Positions 35,901 to 44,531 of a stretch of 64,000 bases of DNA are shown here, piece by piece (position 1 is the stretch's first letter; every line of letters starts with the position of its first letter). Made by a program: the position numbers and the translations under genes. Location of the stretch: positions 306,019 to 370,018 of the forward strand of contig NZ_KQ947987.1 in NCBI RefSeq assembly GCF_001513975.1, in the 5' to 3' direction. The notes beneath the pieces were generated by a model that made no database searches, was not told the origin of the DNA, and worked only from the letters and a program-made list of their open reading frames with translations. This DNA is from Streptomyces curacoi. GTDB lineage: Bacteria > Actinomycetota > Actinomycetes > Streptomycetales > Streptomycetaceae.

Positions 35901-36666
35901 ATCCGTGCGGGACGTACTCAAAGCCGCCTACGACGGGAAACTCGTCGATGAGCTGGTTGGGGCCTACGAAGAAGCGAAGCGGAACTACTACCTGGGCGGC
36001 CATCGGTACAGCGCCGTCGAGGGCGGGCGGTTCTGCGAAGCGGCGTACCGCATGCTCGAAGAAGCGGCAAAGGGTGAGCACACACCACTGGGAGACAGCC
36101 TCAGGACGGACACGCTCGCCAATTGGCTGGCCTCACCGGCGACCAAGAAACTCTCCCGGTCCATTCGGCACTACATCCCACGGGCATTGCGGATCGTCTA
36201 CGACATCCGCAACAACAGGGACGCGGCCCATCTCGCCGACGGCATTGATCCCAATCTCCAGGACGCGACGCTCGTCGTACACGTTCTGGACTGGGTGATG
36301 GCCGAGTTCGTCCGGTTGAGCAAAGGCACGTCACCCGAGCATGCCCGGGCCCTTGTCGAAGCGTTGGTGACGCGCAAGGTTCCCGTGGTCCAGGACTTCG
36401 GGGAGTTTCCCAAGCTGCTGCTTCCGGGTGCCCGAGCGGGTGATCACGTTCTGATGCTGCTTTACCACAAGGGACCACGTGGGGTGGCTTACGCGGATCT
36501 CTTCCAGTGGGTCCCCGCCACGATGCGCAAGCATCTGCGCCGCACGCTGCGAACGCTGGAGGCGAAGGCTCTCGTTCATCAGGAGGGGGAGAGCATTCAC
36601 ATCACGTACGCGGGAGAGAACCTGGTGGAGACCCAGGGATTGCTGGAGAAGCCGGCCGCCGCTTGA
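35881..36666 (+). CDS. Cassette gene 2: HEPN-like protein with C-terminal winged helix
   Basis: A 261-residue all-helical protein. In the middle, IVYDIRNNRDAAHLADG contains R-N-x5-H (Arg110, Asn111, His117), the HEPN ribonuclease motif Rx4-6H with the typical Asn after Arg, flanked by long helices (NWLASPATKKLSRSIRHYIP before, TLVVHVLDWVMAEFVRLSK after). HEPN proteins of this type are RNA-cutting toxins or abortive-infection effectors. The C-terminal 80 residues (HVLMLLYHKGPRGVAYADLF, then LEAKALVHQEGESIHITY) resemble a winged helix. GTG at 35881 is the most likely start (AGGGG before it); 35893 is possible. It overlaps cassette gene 1. Base composition is near 62% GC in sampled lines, clearly below the neighbours. 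Confidence 0.75.
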   Translation: MARAVSESVRDVLKAAYDGKLVDELVGAYEEAKRNYYLGGHRYSAVEGGRFCEAAYRMLEEAAKGEHTPLGDSLRTDTLANWLASPATKKLSRSIRHYIPRALRIVYDIRNNRDAAHLADGIDPNLQDATLVVHVLDWVMAEFVRLSKGTSPEHARALVEALVTRKVPVVQDFGEFPKLLLPGARAGDHVLMLLYHKGPRGVAYADLFQWVPATMRKHLRRTLRTLEAKALVHQEGESIHITYAGENLVETQGLLEKPAAA

Positions 36667-36699
36667 CCGCGTTCGGATCCCGGTGCGAGGCCGGCTTCG

Positions 36700-38139
36700 T
36701 CAACCGGTGCGGGTGCAGCGGCCTGTCGGGGCCGTGGCCGGTGGGCGGCACTGGAAGGCGAAGTCGGTCGCGTTCGTGCTCAGGTAGCGGCCGATGCAGG
36801 CGTTCGCGGAGGTTCGGCCGCGTTCGGCGCAGAAGGTCAGGGCGGCGCGGCCGTCGGTGAAGGGGCCGGGGGCGTAGAAGACCCAGTAGCCGCGGCGCAG
36901 GGACGCGTAGTCGTCGCTGCGCAGGACGGTCGCCTCCGGCACCGACTGGCGGATCGTGGCGAGCCGCCGGTCCCGGGCGGCGGTGCCCGATGACAGGGGT
37001 TCGGAGTGGAGTTGGGCGATCCAGCGGCCGTCCGGGGTGGGGGACGGGGCGGGGGAGGGCGCTGCGGTGGTGGGGGCGGGTGTCGCGGCCGTCGGGGCTG
37101 TCGGGGTGCCTGCCTTGTTGTCGCCGTCGGTGTCGCCGGGACGCAGTACCAGGGTCAGGGTCGTTGCTGCGGTGATCGCCAGGGCCGCGGTCGCGGCCAT
37201 CAGGAGCGGGGTGCGGCGTCGGGGCTCGCGCAGCTGCTGCGGGACCGTCGGGTGCGGGGTGTCCAGTCGGGTGGGAGTGGGGGGCAGCGGATGCGGTGTG
37301 GCGGCGGTCATCGTCGGCTGGGCCCAGTGCGGTGTCCTTCCCGCCTCCACCTCCGCCAGCATCGCGTCCAGGCGGGCGGCGTCCGGGCGGGCCGACGGGT
37401 CCCGTACGAGCAGGGCCTCCAGTACCGGCGTCAGCGGGCCGGAGCGGGTCGGTGGCGGGAGCGGGTCGTCGAGTACGGCGGCCAGGGTGGCGAGGGTCGT
37501 GGGACGGCGCAGGGGGCTGACGCCCTCCACGCACACGTACAGGACCACGCCCAGGGACCACAGGTCGGCGGACGGATCGTCGCCGTGGCCCCGGATCCGC
37601 TCCGGGGCCATGTACTCCGGGGACCCGACGAGCTCGCCGGTGGCCGTGAGGCCCGTCGTGCCCTGCACGGCGGCGATGCCGAAGTCGGTGAGGACGGCGT
37701 TGCCGTCGGGGCGCAGAAGGATGTTGGCGGGTTTGACGTCCCGGTGCTGGATGCCCGCCGCGTGCGCGGCCCGCAGCGCGGCGAGCACCTGTCGGCCGAT
37801 GCGGGCCGCCGCCACCGGCGTCAACGGCCCCTGGTCCAGTCGCTGTTGGAGCGAGCTGCCCGGCACCAGTTCCATCACGATCCACGGATGCGGCTCGGCC
37901 GCCACGATCTGATGGATCGTCACCACATGGGGATGGCTGAGCCGGGCCAGCGCCCGCGCCTCCCGCAGTACCCGCTCGCGCATCAGGCCGACCGTGTCCG
38001 CGTCGGAGCGGACCGCCTTGAGGGCGACCTCGCGGTGCAGCACCGTGTCGCGAGCCCGCCACACGGTGCCCATTCCCCCGCTGCCCAGCCGCTCGACCAG
38101 CTCGAACCGGCCGTCGACGAGATCCCCCGGTGCGTTCAT
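36700..38139 (-). CDS. Membrane-anchored serine/threonine protein kinase
   Basis: The 479-residue protein starts with a complete kinase domain: Gly loop LGSGGMGTVWRA (residues 19-30), Lys41 in EVALKAV, catalytic loop QHRDVKPANILL (Asp134), DFG at 152-154, and APE in YMAPERIRG. A Pro-rich linker leads to one transmembrane helix (LLMAATAALAITAATTLTLV, near residue 315) and an extracellular domain of about 130 residues (DGRWIAQLHSEPLSSG to FAFQCRPPATAPTGRC) with three or more Cys. The outside part is a presumed sensor. It lies just right of the low-GC insert and is transcribed towards it. Confidence 0.93.
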   Translation of the reverse strand: MNAPGDLVDGRFELVERLGSGGMGTVWRARDTVLHREVALKAVRSDADTVGLMRERVLREARALARLSHPHVVTIHQIVAAEPHPWIVMELVPGSSLQQRLDQGPLTPVAAARIGRQVLAALRAAHAAGIQHRDVKPANILLRPDGNAVLTDFGIAAVQGTTGLTATGELVGSPEYMAPERIRGHGDDPSADLWSLGVVLYVCVEGVSPLRRPTTLATLAAVLDDPLPPPTRSGPLTPVLEALLVRDPSARPDAARLDAMLAEVEAGRTPHWAQPTMTAATPHPLPPTPTRLDTPHPTVPQQLREPRRRTPLLMAATAALAITAATTLTLVLRPGDTDGDNKAGTPTAPTAATPAPTTAAPSPAPSPTPDGRWIAQLHSEPLSSGTAARDRRLATIRQSVPEATVLRSDDYASLRRGYWVFYAPGPFTDGRAALTFCAERGRTSANACIGRYLSTNATDFAFQCRPPATAPTGRCTRTG

Positions 38140-38200
38140 GCCGGACAGGTTAGAGGACGCGCCGGAAAGGAGGCTTCCGCTTGAGGCCGCTCCCGGCGGG

Positions 38201-39589
38201 CTACCTGCGCCAGGGCCCCGTCACCGCGAAGGTCGTCCCGGGTGCGTAGCAGTTGACGTACATCGTCTGCCCGTCCGGCGAGAAGGCGACCCCGGCGAAC
38301 TCGCCCCACTCCGGCTCCTCGGCCGTTCCGGTGTTCTGGGCGTTGCGCGCCATCGCGTAGACCTCGCCGCGTCGCGTCACCCCGTAGACGTGCTGGGCGC
38401 CGTTGCCGTCCTCGCACACCATGAGGCCGCCGCTGGGGGCGAGACAGATGTTGTCCGGGGACTCGCCGGGCAGCTGGACGTCCGTGTCCGGGCCGAAGAC
38501 GACCACCAGGGTGAGGCGGCGCGCGGAGGGGTCGTAGCGCCAGATCTGGCCGTAGTGGTCCGCCGCCGAGCCCTCGGCGCTGCGGGCGAAGGAGGAGACG
38601 AAGTAGACGCACCGGCCGCCCCAGTAGCAGCCCTCCAGCTTCTGGGCGTGGGTGATGCCCTTCGGGCCGAAGTCCTGCAGGCGTATGGGGGTCTGGGCGG
38701 CGAGGGGGTCCGGTACGTCGACCCACTCGATGTTCCCGAAGCTCGCTCCCGTCTCCTGGATCGAGGACAGGTCGGGCACCCCCGGCACGCGCATCGCCTG
38801 GAGACGGCCGCCCGCGCGCAGGGAGCCGAGGCCGCCGAGCGGCCGGTCGGGCAGAAAGCGGTAGAAGAGGCCGAAGGGCTTCTGGAAGGCGTCCTCGGTC
38901 TCGTAGACGATGCCGTTGCGGGGGTCCACCGCGATCGCCTCGTGCTGGAAGCGGCCCATCGCGGTCAGCGGGACCGCGCCGGAGCGGTGCGGGTTCGCCG
39001 GGTCGACCTCGAAGATGAAGCCGTGGTCCTTGGTGTAGCCGTTGGTGCCCGCCTTGTCCTCGGTCTCCTCGCAGGTCAGCCAGGTGCCCCAAAGGGTGGG
39101 CCCGCCCGCGCAGTTGACGGCCGTACCGGCGACGGCGACGCGCTCGGACAGGACACGGCCGCGCGAGTCCAGCGTCAGCGCCGTACAACCGCCCTTGCCC
39201 GCCGGGTCGTAGGTGAGTCCCGCGACGGTCGGGACGGGCAGCTTCGCCGTGTTGCGGTTCTCGTGGTTGCGCACCAGGTGGACGCGGCCGTTTCTGCCCG
39301 CGAGGGCGGCCATGCCGTCGTGGTTGGAGGGCACCGGGCCCTCCCCGGAGCGGAGTTGGTCGCCCTCGCGTGAGAGGACCTGATAGCGGAAACCTTTCGG
39401 CAGGTCGAGCAGACCCTTCGGGTCGGGGACGAGCGGGCCGTATCCGGTGTGGCCCAGGCTCTGCGCGGCGGCGGTCCCCGCGAAGAGCTCGGTGAGGTTT
39501 CCGGCGAAGGCGATCGAGACGCCCAACGCGCCGCTACGAGCGAGGAGCTGACGGCGTGTCGTGGTACCGACGGTCGTGTTTTCGGACAT
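38201..39589 (-). CDS. PhoX-like (DUF839) Tat-exported protein
   Basis: A 462-residue protein with a twin-arginine signal (TTRRQLLARSGALG, then AGTAAAQ). The DUF839/PhoX beta-propeller follows: GFRYQVLSREGDQL, VHLVRNHENRNTA, GGPTLWGTWLTCEETED, FQHEAIAVDPRNGIVYETED, DNICLAPSGGLMVCEDGNGA, FSPDGQTMYVNCYAPGTTFA. PhoX enzymes are calcium/iron phosphatases; the EETED and ED segments could hold metal ligands, but this smaller form may not be a phosphatase. The start at 39589 is fixed by the Tat signal. It runs in the same direction as the SPFH gene upstream. Confidence 0.85.
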   Translation of the reverse strand: MSENTTVGTTTRRQLLARSGALGVSIAFAGNLTELFAGTAAAQSLGHTGYGPLVPDPKGLLDLPKGFRYQVLSREGDQLRSGEGPVPSNHDGMAALAGRNGRVHLVRNHENRNTAKLPVPTVAGLTYDPAGKGGCTALTLDSRGRVLSERVAVAGTAVNCAGGPTLWGTWLTCEETEDKAGTNGYTKDHGFIFEVDPANPHRSGAVPLTAMGRFQHEAIAVDPRNGIVYETEDAFQKPFGLFYRFLPDRPLGGLGSLRAGGRLQAMRVPGVPDLSSIQETGASFGNIEWVDVPDPLAAQTPIRLQDFGPKGITHAQKLEGCYWGGRCVYFVSSFARSAEGSAADHYGQIWRYDPSARRLTLVVVFGPDTDVQLPGESPDNICLAPSGGLMVCEDGNGAQHVYGVTRRGEVYAMARNAQNTGTAEEPEWGEFAGVAFSPDGQTMYVNCYAPGTTFAVTGPWRR

Positions 39590-39677
39590 GGGGCAGCCTT
39601 CCTGCTGGCGGACAGGAACCGTGACCGCTGTGTCTATCACCTGGTGCGGGCCGCGGGAACCACGCGCGTAGCACGTG

Positions 39678-40511
39678 TCACTGCTCCACCGACTGCTCAC
39701 CGGCCGGCTGCGTGGCCTCCAGGGACCGTTCGACGGGCTGGTAGTCGGGATGCTGCGCGCCCCTCTCCAGGAACCGCAGCAGCTCCACCGGGATCGGCAG
39801 CACCAGCGTGGAGTTCTTCTCGGCCGCCACCGCCATCACCGTCTGCAGCAGCCGCAGCTGGAGCGCGGAGGGCGCGTCGGCCATCTGGTGCGCGGCCTCG
39901 GCCAGCTTCTTGGACGCCTGCAGCTCCGCGTCGGCGTTGATGACCCGGGCCCGCCGCTCGCGGTCGGCCTCGGCCTGCCGGGCCATGGAGCGCTTCATCG
40001 TGTCCGGCAGGGACACGTCCTTGATCTCCACACGGTCGATCTGCACGCCCCAGCCCACCGCCGGGCTGTCGATCATCAGCTCCAGGCCCTGGTTGAGCTT
40101 CTCGCGGTTGGACAACAGATCGTCCAGATCGCTCTTGCCGATGATCGAGCGCAGGGACGTCTGCGCCATCTGGGAGACCGCGAAACGGTAGTCCTCGACG
40201 TTGATGATCGCGGCCGCCGGGTCCACGACCTTGAAGTACACGACCGCGTCGACCCGCACGGTCACGTTGTCGCGGGTGATGCCCTCCTGGGCGGGCACGG
40301 GCATCGTCACGATCTGCATGTTGACCTTGCGCAGCCGGTCCACGGCGGGGACGATCAGCTGGAATCCGGGCTGGCGTACATTGCCGCGCAGCCGTCCGAG
40401 CCGGAAGACCACCCCGCGTTCGTACTGCTTGACGACCCGCGCGGCAGCCGTGACATACGCCAGTCCCGCCACGCCCACGCCTACAGCCGCACCCACCAGC
40501 TCTTCGAGCAT
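39678..40511 (-). CDS. SPFH/slipin (stomatin-like) membrane protein
   Basis: A 277-residue protein with one N-terminal hydrophobic hairpin (VGAAVGVGVAGLAYVTAAA) and the SPFH domain: YERGVVFRLGRLRGNVRQPG, LIVPAVDRLRKVNMQIVTMP, TVRVDAVVYFKVVDPAAAI, AVSQMAQTSLRSIIGKSDLD, VEIKDVSLPDTMKRSMARQA. A charged coiled-coil follows. Slipins form oligomers at the inner membrane and shape lipid domains, often with a NfeD partner protease, but no nfeD gene is adjacent. Its own promoter must lie in the 146-base gap upstream, which also holds a terminator of the SulP gene. Confidence 0.92.
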   Translation of the reverse strand: MLEELVGAAVGVGVAGLAYVTAAARVVKQYERGVVFRLGRLRGNVRQPGFQLIVPAVDRLRKVNMQIVTMPVPAQEGITRDNVTVRVDAVVYFKVVDPAAAIINVEDYRFAVSQMAQTSLRSIIGKSDLDDLLSNREKLNQGLELMIDSPAVGWGVQIDRVEIKDVSLPDTMKRSMARQAEADRERRARVINADAELQASKKLAEAAHQMADAPSALQLRLLQTVMAVAAEKNSTLVLPIPVELLRFLERGAQHPDYQPVERSLEATQPAGEQSVEQ

Positions 40512-40571
40512 GACGACCTCCTCACCGAGAGGTCCGTTCCGCGTGCACCTGTAACGATATGCCCGGTGTTC

Positions 40572-40599
40572 GGTCCGGGGCCACGGATGGCCCCGGACC
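40572..40599. terminator. Strong hairpin behind the SulP gene
   Basis: GGTCCGGGGCCA (40572-40583) pairs perfectly with TGGCCCCGGACC (40588-40599) around a CGGA loop. It lies 58 bases past the SulP stop (minus strand) and before the SPFH gene. Confidence 0.85.
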
Positions 40600-40657
40600 A
40601 GGTGATACGCCTCGGCGGTCAGCCGCCGCCAGGTGTCATACGGAGGTCATACGCCGG

Positions 40658-42121
40658 TCAGGGCGCCGTGACCCGTACCGGTTCCGTACCGACCGCGCTG
40701 TGGCGTTCGGCCCAGGTCTCCAGGGCCGTACGGCAGGCGTGGTCGAGGTGGTGCAGTCCCGACAGGTCGAGCTCGACCGGGCGGTCCTGGGGCAGGGCCT
40801 CCAGGCTGTCGAGGAGCTTCGGCAGCCGCAGGAAGGTCGCGTTGCCCGACAGGTACGCCTGGATGGGTCCGGCGCCCTTGTCTATGATCTCCAGCTTCAC
40901 ATGCGAGGCCTCCCAGGCGGTCTTGACGACCGACAGGGCAAGACCGATCAGCACGCCCTCGAACATGTTCACCGCGACGATGGAGACGGCGGTGACGACG
41001 AGGATCAGCGCCTCGCCCTTGTGGGCCCGCCACAGCGTCGCGATCTGCTGGAACGGGATGAGCTTGAAGCCCGCGTGCACCAGGATGCCGGCGAGCGCGG
41101 GAATCGGGATCAGCGCCAGGGCCCACGGCATCGCGGCGGCGAACAGCAGCAGCCACACGCCGTGCAGCACCCGCGAGGCCTTGGTCTTCGCGCCGGCGTT
41201 GACGTTGGCGGAGCTGCGGACGATCACCGCGGTCATCGGCAGCGCGCCGAGCAGACCGCACAGGGTGTTGCCCGTGCCCTGGGCGATCATCTCCTTGTTG
41301 TACTCGGTGCGCGGACCGTCGTGCAGCCGGTCCACGGCCGCCGCGCTGAACAGGCTCTCCGCCGAGGCGATCAGCGCGAAGGCGATGATGGTGCCCCAGA
41401 TGGCCGGGTTGGCCAGCTCGCCGAAGGCCTCGGCCCCCGGCGGCTGGATGACGCCGAGCAGGCCCTCCACCTGGACGGTGGCGACCGGCAGGCTGAAGGC
41501 GAGGGAGGCGACCGTGGCCAGGACCACCGCCGCGAGGGCGCCGGGCACGGACTGCACGGCCTTCGGCATCTTCTTCCACAGCACGATCACGGCGATGGTG
41601 CCCGCCCCGATCGCGAGCGAGGTCAGTGCCTCGGTGCTGCCGAGCGCGTCGGCGAACGCCCCGGGCAGCCCCACGAGCTTGCCGATGCCGGAGGACGGCG
41701 CCTTCAGGCCCGCGGCCGCGTATATCTGGCCGGCGATGATCACCAGACCGATACCGCAGAGCATGCCCTCGACGACGGATATGGAGATTGCCCTGAACCA
41801 GCGACCGATCTTGAGGAAGCCCATGGCGAGCTGGAGCAGACCGGCGAACAGCACGATCACGCCGAGCGTGGCCACCCCGAACTCGCTGACGGCCTCGAAG
41901 ACCAGCACAGTCAGACCGGCGGCCGGCCCCGACACCTGAAGGCTGCTGCCTCGCATCAGACCGGTGACGAGACCGCCCACGATGCCGGTGACCAGGCCGA
42001 GTTCGGCTGGGACGCCGGAGGCGACCGCCACGCCGACGCACAGCGGCACGGCGACCAGGAAGACGACTATGGAGGCGAGGAAGTCCTGCCTCAGATATGG
42101 GAACTTGGACAGCATGGTCAT
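40658..42121 (-). CDS. SulP-family anion transporter (probable bicarbonate)
   Basis: A 487-residue transporter of the SLC26/SulP type. It has ten or more transmembrane helices (DFLASIVVFLVAVPLCVGVA, then VSGPAAGLTVLVFEAV) and a short C-terminal STAS domain (VELDLSGLHHLDHACRTALE). The motif VPAELGLVTGIVGGLVTGLM matches the Q/GLY region of the family. The gene lies 8 bases behind a beta-carbonic anhydrase in the same direction; that pairing is typical of BicA-like bicarbonate uptake or CO2-hydration coupling, so bicarbonate is the best guess rather than sulfate. ATG at 42121 has GAGGGG upstream. Confidence 0.9.
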   Translation of the reverse strand: MTMLSKFPYLRQDFLASIVVFLVAVPLCVGVAVASGVPAELGLVTGIVGGLVTGLMRGSSLQVSGPAAGLTVLVFEAVSEFGVATLGVIVLFAGLLQLAMGFLKIGRWFRAISISVVEGMLCGIGLVIIAGQIYAAAGLKAPSSGIGKLVGLPGAFADALGSTEALTSLAIGAGTIAVIVLWKKMPKAVQSVPGALAAVVLATVASLAFSLPVATVQVEGLLGVIQPPGAEAFGELANPAIWGTIIAFALIASAESLFSAAAVDRLHDGPRTEYNKEMIAQGTGNTLCGLLGALPMTAVIVRSSANVNAGAKTKASRVLHGVWLLLFAAAMPWALALIPIPALAGILVHAGFKLIPFQQIATLWRAHKGEALILVVTAVSIVAVNMFEGVLIGLALSVVKTAWEASHVKLEIIDKGAGPIQAYLSGNATFLRLPKLLDSLEALPQDRPVELDLSGLHHLDHACRTALETWAERHSAVGTEPVRVTAP

Positions 42122-42129
42122 CAGTCCCC

Positions 42130-42711
42130 TCAGAGCTGCGTGAACGTGTCGGATTCCGCGCGGTGTTCCCGCACGATGCCGGTGTGGACCTCGTAGTACC
42201 AGCCGTGCAACCGGAGTTCGCCCGATTCCAGGCGCTTGTCGATGCACGGGTACGAGCGCAGCCGATCCAGCTGCGCCAGCACGTGGTTCTGCACCGCCTC
42301 GGCGACCGTCGGGTCGCCGGGGTCGGAGCACTTGGGCTCGTCCGCCGCGTGCGCGAGCCAGTCGCGCACGGCCGGAACGGCCGTCAGGTCGTCGTGGCGC
42401 ACGACCGCGCCGACGGCACCGCAGTGCGAGTGGCCGCAGACCACGACGTGCTTGACTCCGAGCACCTGCACCGCGTACTCGATCGTGGCCGTCTCGCCCG
42501 TGGGGGTGGTGGAGGCGTACGGCGGGACGATGTTCCCGGCGGTGCGCAGCTCGAAGAGCTCGCCGGGGCGGGCGCCCGTGATCAGGGCCGGTACGACCCG
42601 GGAATCGGAGCAGGTGATGAACAGGACCTGAGGGGACTGCCCTTCGGCCAGTTTGGCGAACTCCTCAGGGCGCTGTCCGAACATGCGGGCGTTGTCGATG
42701 AGGGGCTGCAT
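42130..42711 (-). CDS. Beta-class carbonic anhydrase
   Basis: The 193-residue enzyme interconverts CO2 and bicarbonate. The zinc ligands are visible: Cys34 and Asp36 in ITCSDSRVV, His94 and Cys97 in VVVCGHSHCGAVG. The Asp36-Arg38 dyad of active beta enzymes is present, as is the substrate-side segment ELRTAGNIVPPY. It is the first gene of a two-gene unit with the SulP transporter, so bicarbonate transported and CO2 hydrated would be balanced together. The small secreted-protein gene lies 81 bases upstream. Confidence 0.95.
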   Translation of the reverse strand: MQPLIDNARMFGQRPEEFAKLAEGQSPQVLFITCSDSRVVPALITGARPGELFELRTAGNIVPPYASTTPTGETATIEYAVQVLGVKHVVVCGHSHCGAVGAVVRHDDLTAVPAVRDWLAHAADEPKCSDPGDPTVAEAVQNHVLAQLDRLRSYPCIDKRLESGELRLHGWYYEVHTGIVREHRAESDTFTQL

Positions 42712-42792
42712 CTGTGGTGACTCCTCCTGGCGCGCTGCAGTGGCGCGTCGGTGTGGTTTTGCATGACAAAGGTGGGGGGGACTGCTCTGCTC

Positions 42793-43197
42793 TCAGCAGC
42801 GGAAGACCTGGAGCGCGGCCGGGGCGTGGGACGTCGACGGTCTCGACGTGCGCTGATGAGCCGCGCCGGGTATGGGCGGCTCGTGCGCGGACGCGGGGTC
42901 CCGGGTGAGCAATGGCCGGTCGGGCGCCTGGGGCCCGGAGTCGGCGAGGCGCAGACGCTCCCGCGTGCGTAGCGGTCCGGTCGGGTCCCCTTGGCCCGAT
43001 GGAGCGCAGAGGCGGGACGTGAGGGTTTCGTCGCGCATCGCCTTCCCGGAGAGCTTGGTTCCGGGGTGGGCTTTGGCCTTTGCCTGACTGACCGTGTGCA
43101 CGTGTGCGAAGGACGCGGTGGGTGCGAAGAACTGAAGGGCGAGCAGGGCGGCGGCGAGGATCGAAACCAGGGTCCGGGCTGTCGTACCTCGGAACAT
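42793..43197 (-). CDS. Small secreted protein, 134 aa
   Basis: The N-terminus is a classical signal peptide (MFRGTTARTLVSILAAALLA, then LQFFAPTASFAH) with a cleavage site after ASFA. The mature part is basic and Pro-rich with two Cys (RLCAPSG near the middle and the final residue). I see no known fold. ATG at 43197 is preceded by GGGGGG at good spacing. A well-formed promoter with an internal palindrome stands upstream, so the gene is real and regulated. It is read in the same direction as the carbonic anhydrase gene behind it. Confidence 0.65.
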   Translation of the reverse strand: MFRGTTARTLVSILAAALLALQFFAPTASFAHVHTVSQAKAKAHPGTKLSGKAMRDETLTSRLCAPSGQGDPTGPLRTRERLRLADSGPQAPDRPLLTRDPASAHEPPIPGAAHQRTSRPSTSHAPAALQVFRC

Positions 43198-43231
43198 GCG
43201 CCCCCCTTCGGCCAGTCCACACCTCTTGCGT

Positions 43232-43260
43232 GTACCAACGAATGGTCAATGACCAGTCAA
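43232..43260 (-). promoter_or_regulatory. Promoter with embedded perfect palindrome
   Basis: On the minus strand TTGACT (43255-43260) and TGGTAC (43232-43237) are spaced by exactly 17 bases, a good housekeeping-type promoter. Between them TGGTCAATGACCA (plus strand, 43243-43255) is a perfect 6-1-6 inverted repeat, overlapping the -35 box by one base. A repressor bound there would block the promoter. The half-site TGGTC resembles GntR/FadR-type sites, but no regulator is adjacent. Confidence 0.65.
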
Positions 43261-43329
43261 GAAACACCTTAACCTGGCAAAGTTGTTTGCAGGGTTAACT
43301 TAGCGTTTCGACCTGAAGAGAGCCTGAAA

Positions 43330-43361
43330 AAGAGCGGGTCGCTTGGCGCGAACCCGCTCTT
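43330..43361 (-). terminator. Rho-independent terminator of zapE
   Basis: AAGAGCGGGT (43330-43339) pairs with ACCCGCTCTT (43352-43361). On the minus strand the stem is followed by a T run (TTTTTC), and it lies 20 bases past the stop codon of the ZapE-like gene. Confidence 0.85.
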
Positions 43362-43381
43362 GATCAAGGGATGTGGGTGTG

Positions 43382-44494
43382 TTAACGCGCCTCGACGAGG
43401 CCCTTCGCGTCGCGGGCCAGGGCGGTGAGGCGGGAGATCGCGCGGAAGTACTTCTTGCGGTAGCCGCCCTTCAGCATCTCCTCGCTGAACAGCCTGTCGA
43501 AGGGCAACCCCGAGGCCAGCACCGGGACTTCACGGTCGTAGAGCCGGTCGGCGAGCACCACCAGGCGCAGCGCGGTCGACTGGTCCGGCACCGGCCGCAC
43601 ATCCGTCAGGCACACCGCCCTGATCCCGTCGGTCAGCGCGCCGTACCGGCTGGGGTGGACGCGGGCCAAGTGGTCCAGCAGGTGCGGGAAGTCGTCGAGC
43701 GAGGCGCCCTCGGTGGCGTACGCCGCCTTCGTCACCTGCTCGTCGGAGTAGGGCGCCGGCGCCTCGGGCAGGCCGCGGTGGCGGTAGTCCTCGCCGTCGA
43801 TGCGCAGGGTGCGGAAGCGGGCCGACAGGCCCTGGATCTCGCGCAGGAAGTCGGCCGCCGCGAAGCGGCCCTCACCGAGCTTGCCCGGGAGGGTGTTTGA
43901 GGTGGCGGCGAGTGCGACACCCGCGTCGACGAGCTTGCCGAGCAGGGTGGAGACGAGGACCGTGTCGCCGGGGTCGTCCAGCTCGAACTCGTCGATGCAC
44001 AGCAGGCGGTGACCGGAGAGGGTCTGGACCGTCTGCTGGAAGCCGAGGGCGCCGACGAGGTTCGTCAGCTCCACGAAGGTGCCGAAGGCCTTCAGGGACG
44101 GCTCGGCCGGGGTGGCGTGCCAGAGGGAGGCGAGCAGGTGGGTCTTGCCGACGCCGTAGCCGCCGTCGAGGTACACACCGCGTGGGCCCGCGGGGGTCTT
44201 GGGGGCCTTGGCCTTCCCGAATCCGAGGAAGCCGCGCCTGGGCTTTCCGGCGCCGCCGGCGTGCGCGCCGCCGAGTCCGGCCGCGAAGCTCTCCAGGACG
44301 TGGACCGCTTCGGTCTGGCTGGGCTGGTCGGGGTCCGGGATGTACGTGCTGAAACGGACCGAGTCGAACCGCGGCGGGGGCACCATTTCGGCCACCAAGC
44401 GGTCCGCGGGGACGTGCGGCTCACGGGCGCACAGGGACAGCGGGGTCGCTTCGGCTATCGGGGTCGGACCGGAGGCGGCGGGGGAGGAGGACAC
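43382..44494 (-). CDS. zapE: ZapE/AFG1-like ATPase
   Basis: The 370-residue AFG1-type AAA ATPase has an N-terminal segment PPPRFDSVRFSTYIPDPDQP. Walker A is YLDGGYGVGKTHLLASLWHA, Walker B is RLLCIDEFELDDPGDTVLVS. Sensor and later family motifs are ALAATSNTLPGKLGEGRFAA and YDREVPVLASGLPFDRLFSEEML. In E. coli ZapE acts with FtsZ in division under stress; in mitochondria AFG1/LACE1 is linked to protein quality control. The role in actinomycetes is not established. Start is a GTG at 44494; the divergent reductase starts 37 bases away. A good terminator follows. Confidence 0.9.
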   Translation of the reverse strand: MSSSPAASGPTPIAEATPLSLCAREPHVPADRLVAEMVPPPRFDSVRFSTYIPDPDQPSQTEAVHVLESFAAGLGGAHAGGAGKPRRGFLGFGKAKAPKTPAGPRGVYLDGGYGVGKTHLLASLWHATPAEPSLKAFGTFVELTNLVGALGFQQTVQTLSGHRLLCIDEFELDDPGDTVLVSTLLGKLVDAGVALAATSNTLPGKLGEGRFAAADFLREIQGLSARFRTLRIDGEDYRHRGLPEAPAPYSDEQVTKAAYATEGASLDDFPHLLDHLARVHPSRYGALTDGIRAVCLTDVRPVPDQSTALRLVVLADRLYDREVPVLASGLPFDRLFSEEMLKGGYRKKYFRAISRLTALARDAKGLVEAR

Positions 44495-44531
44495 GGTTCA
44501 CCATGCTAAGCGCCGTGCCACACTGCACGAT

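Noticed and set aside
35082..35921. Long minus-strand extension of the HTH gene to 620 codons
   Set aside because: It runs through the divergent cassette gene in antisense and has no protein-like features; the HTH protein starts near 35081.
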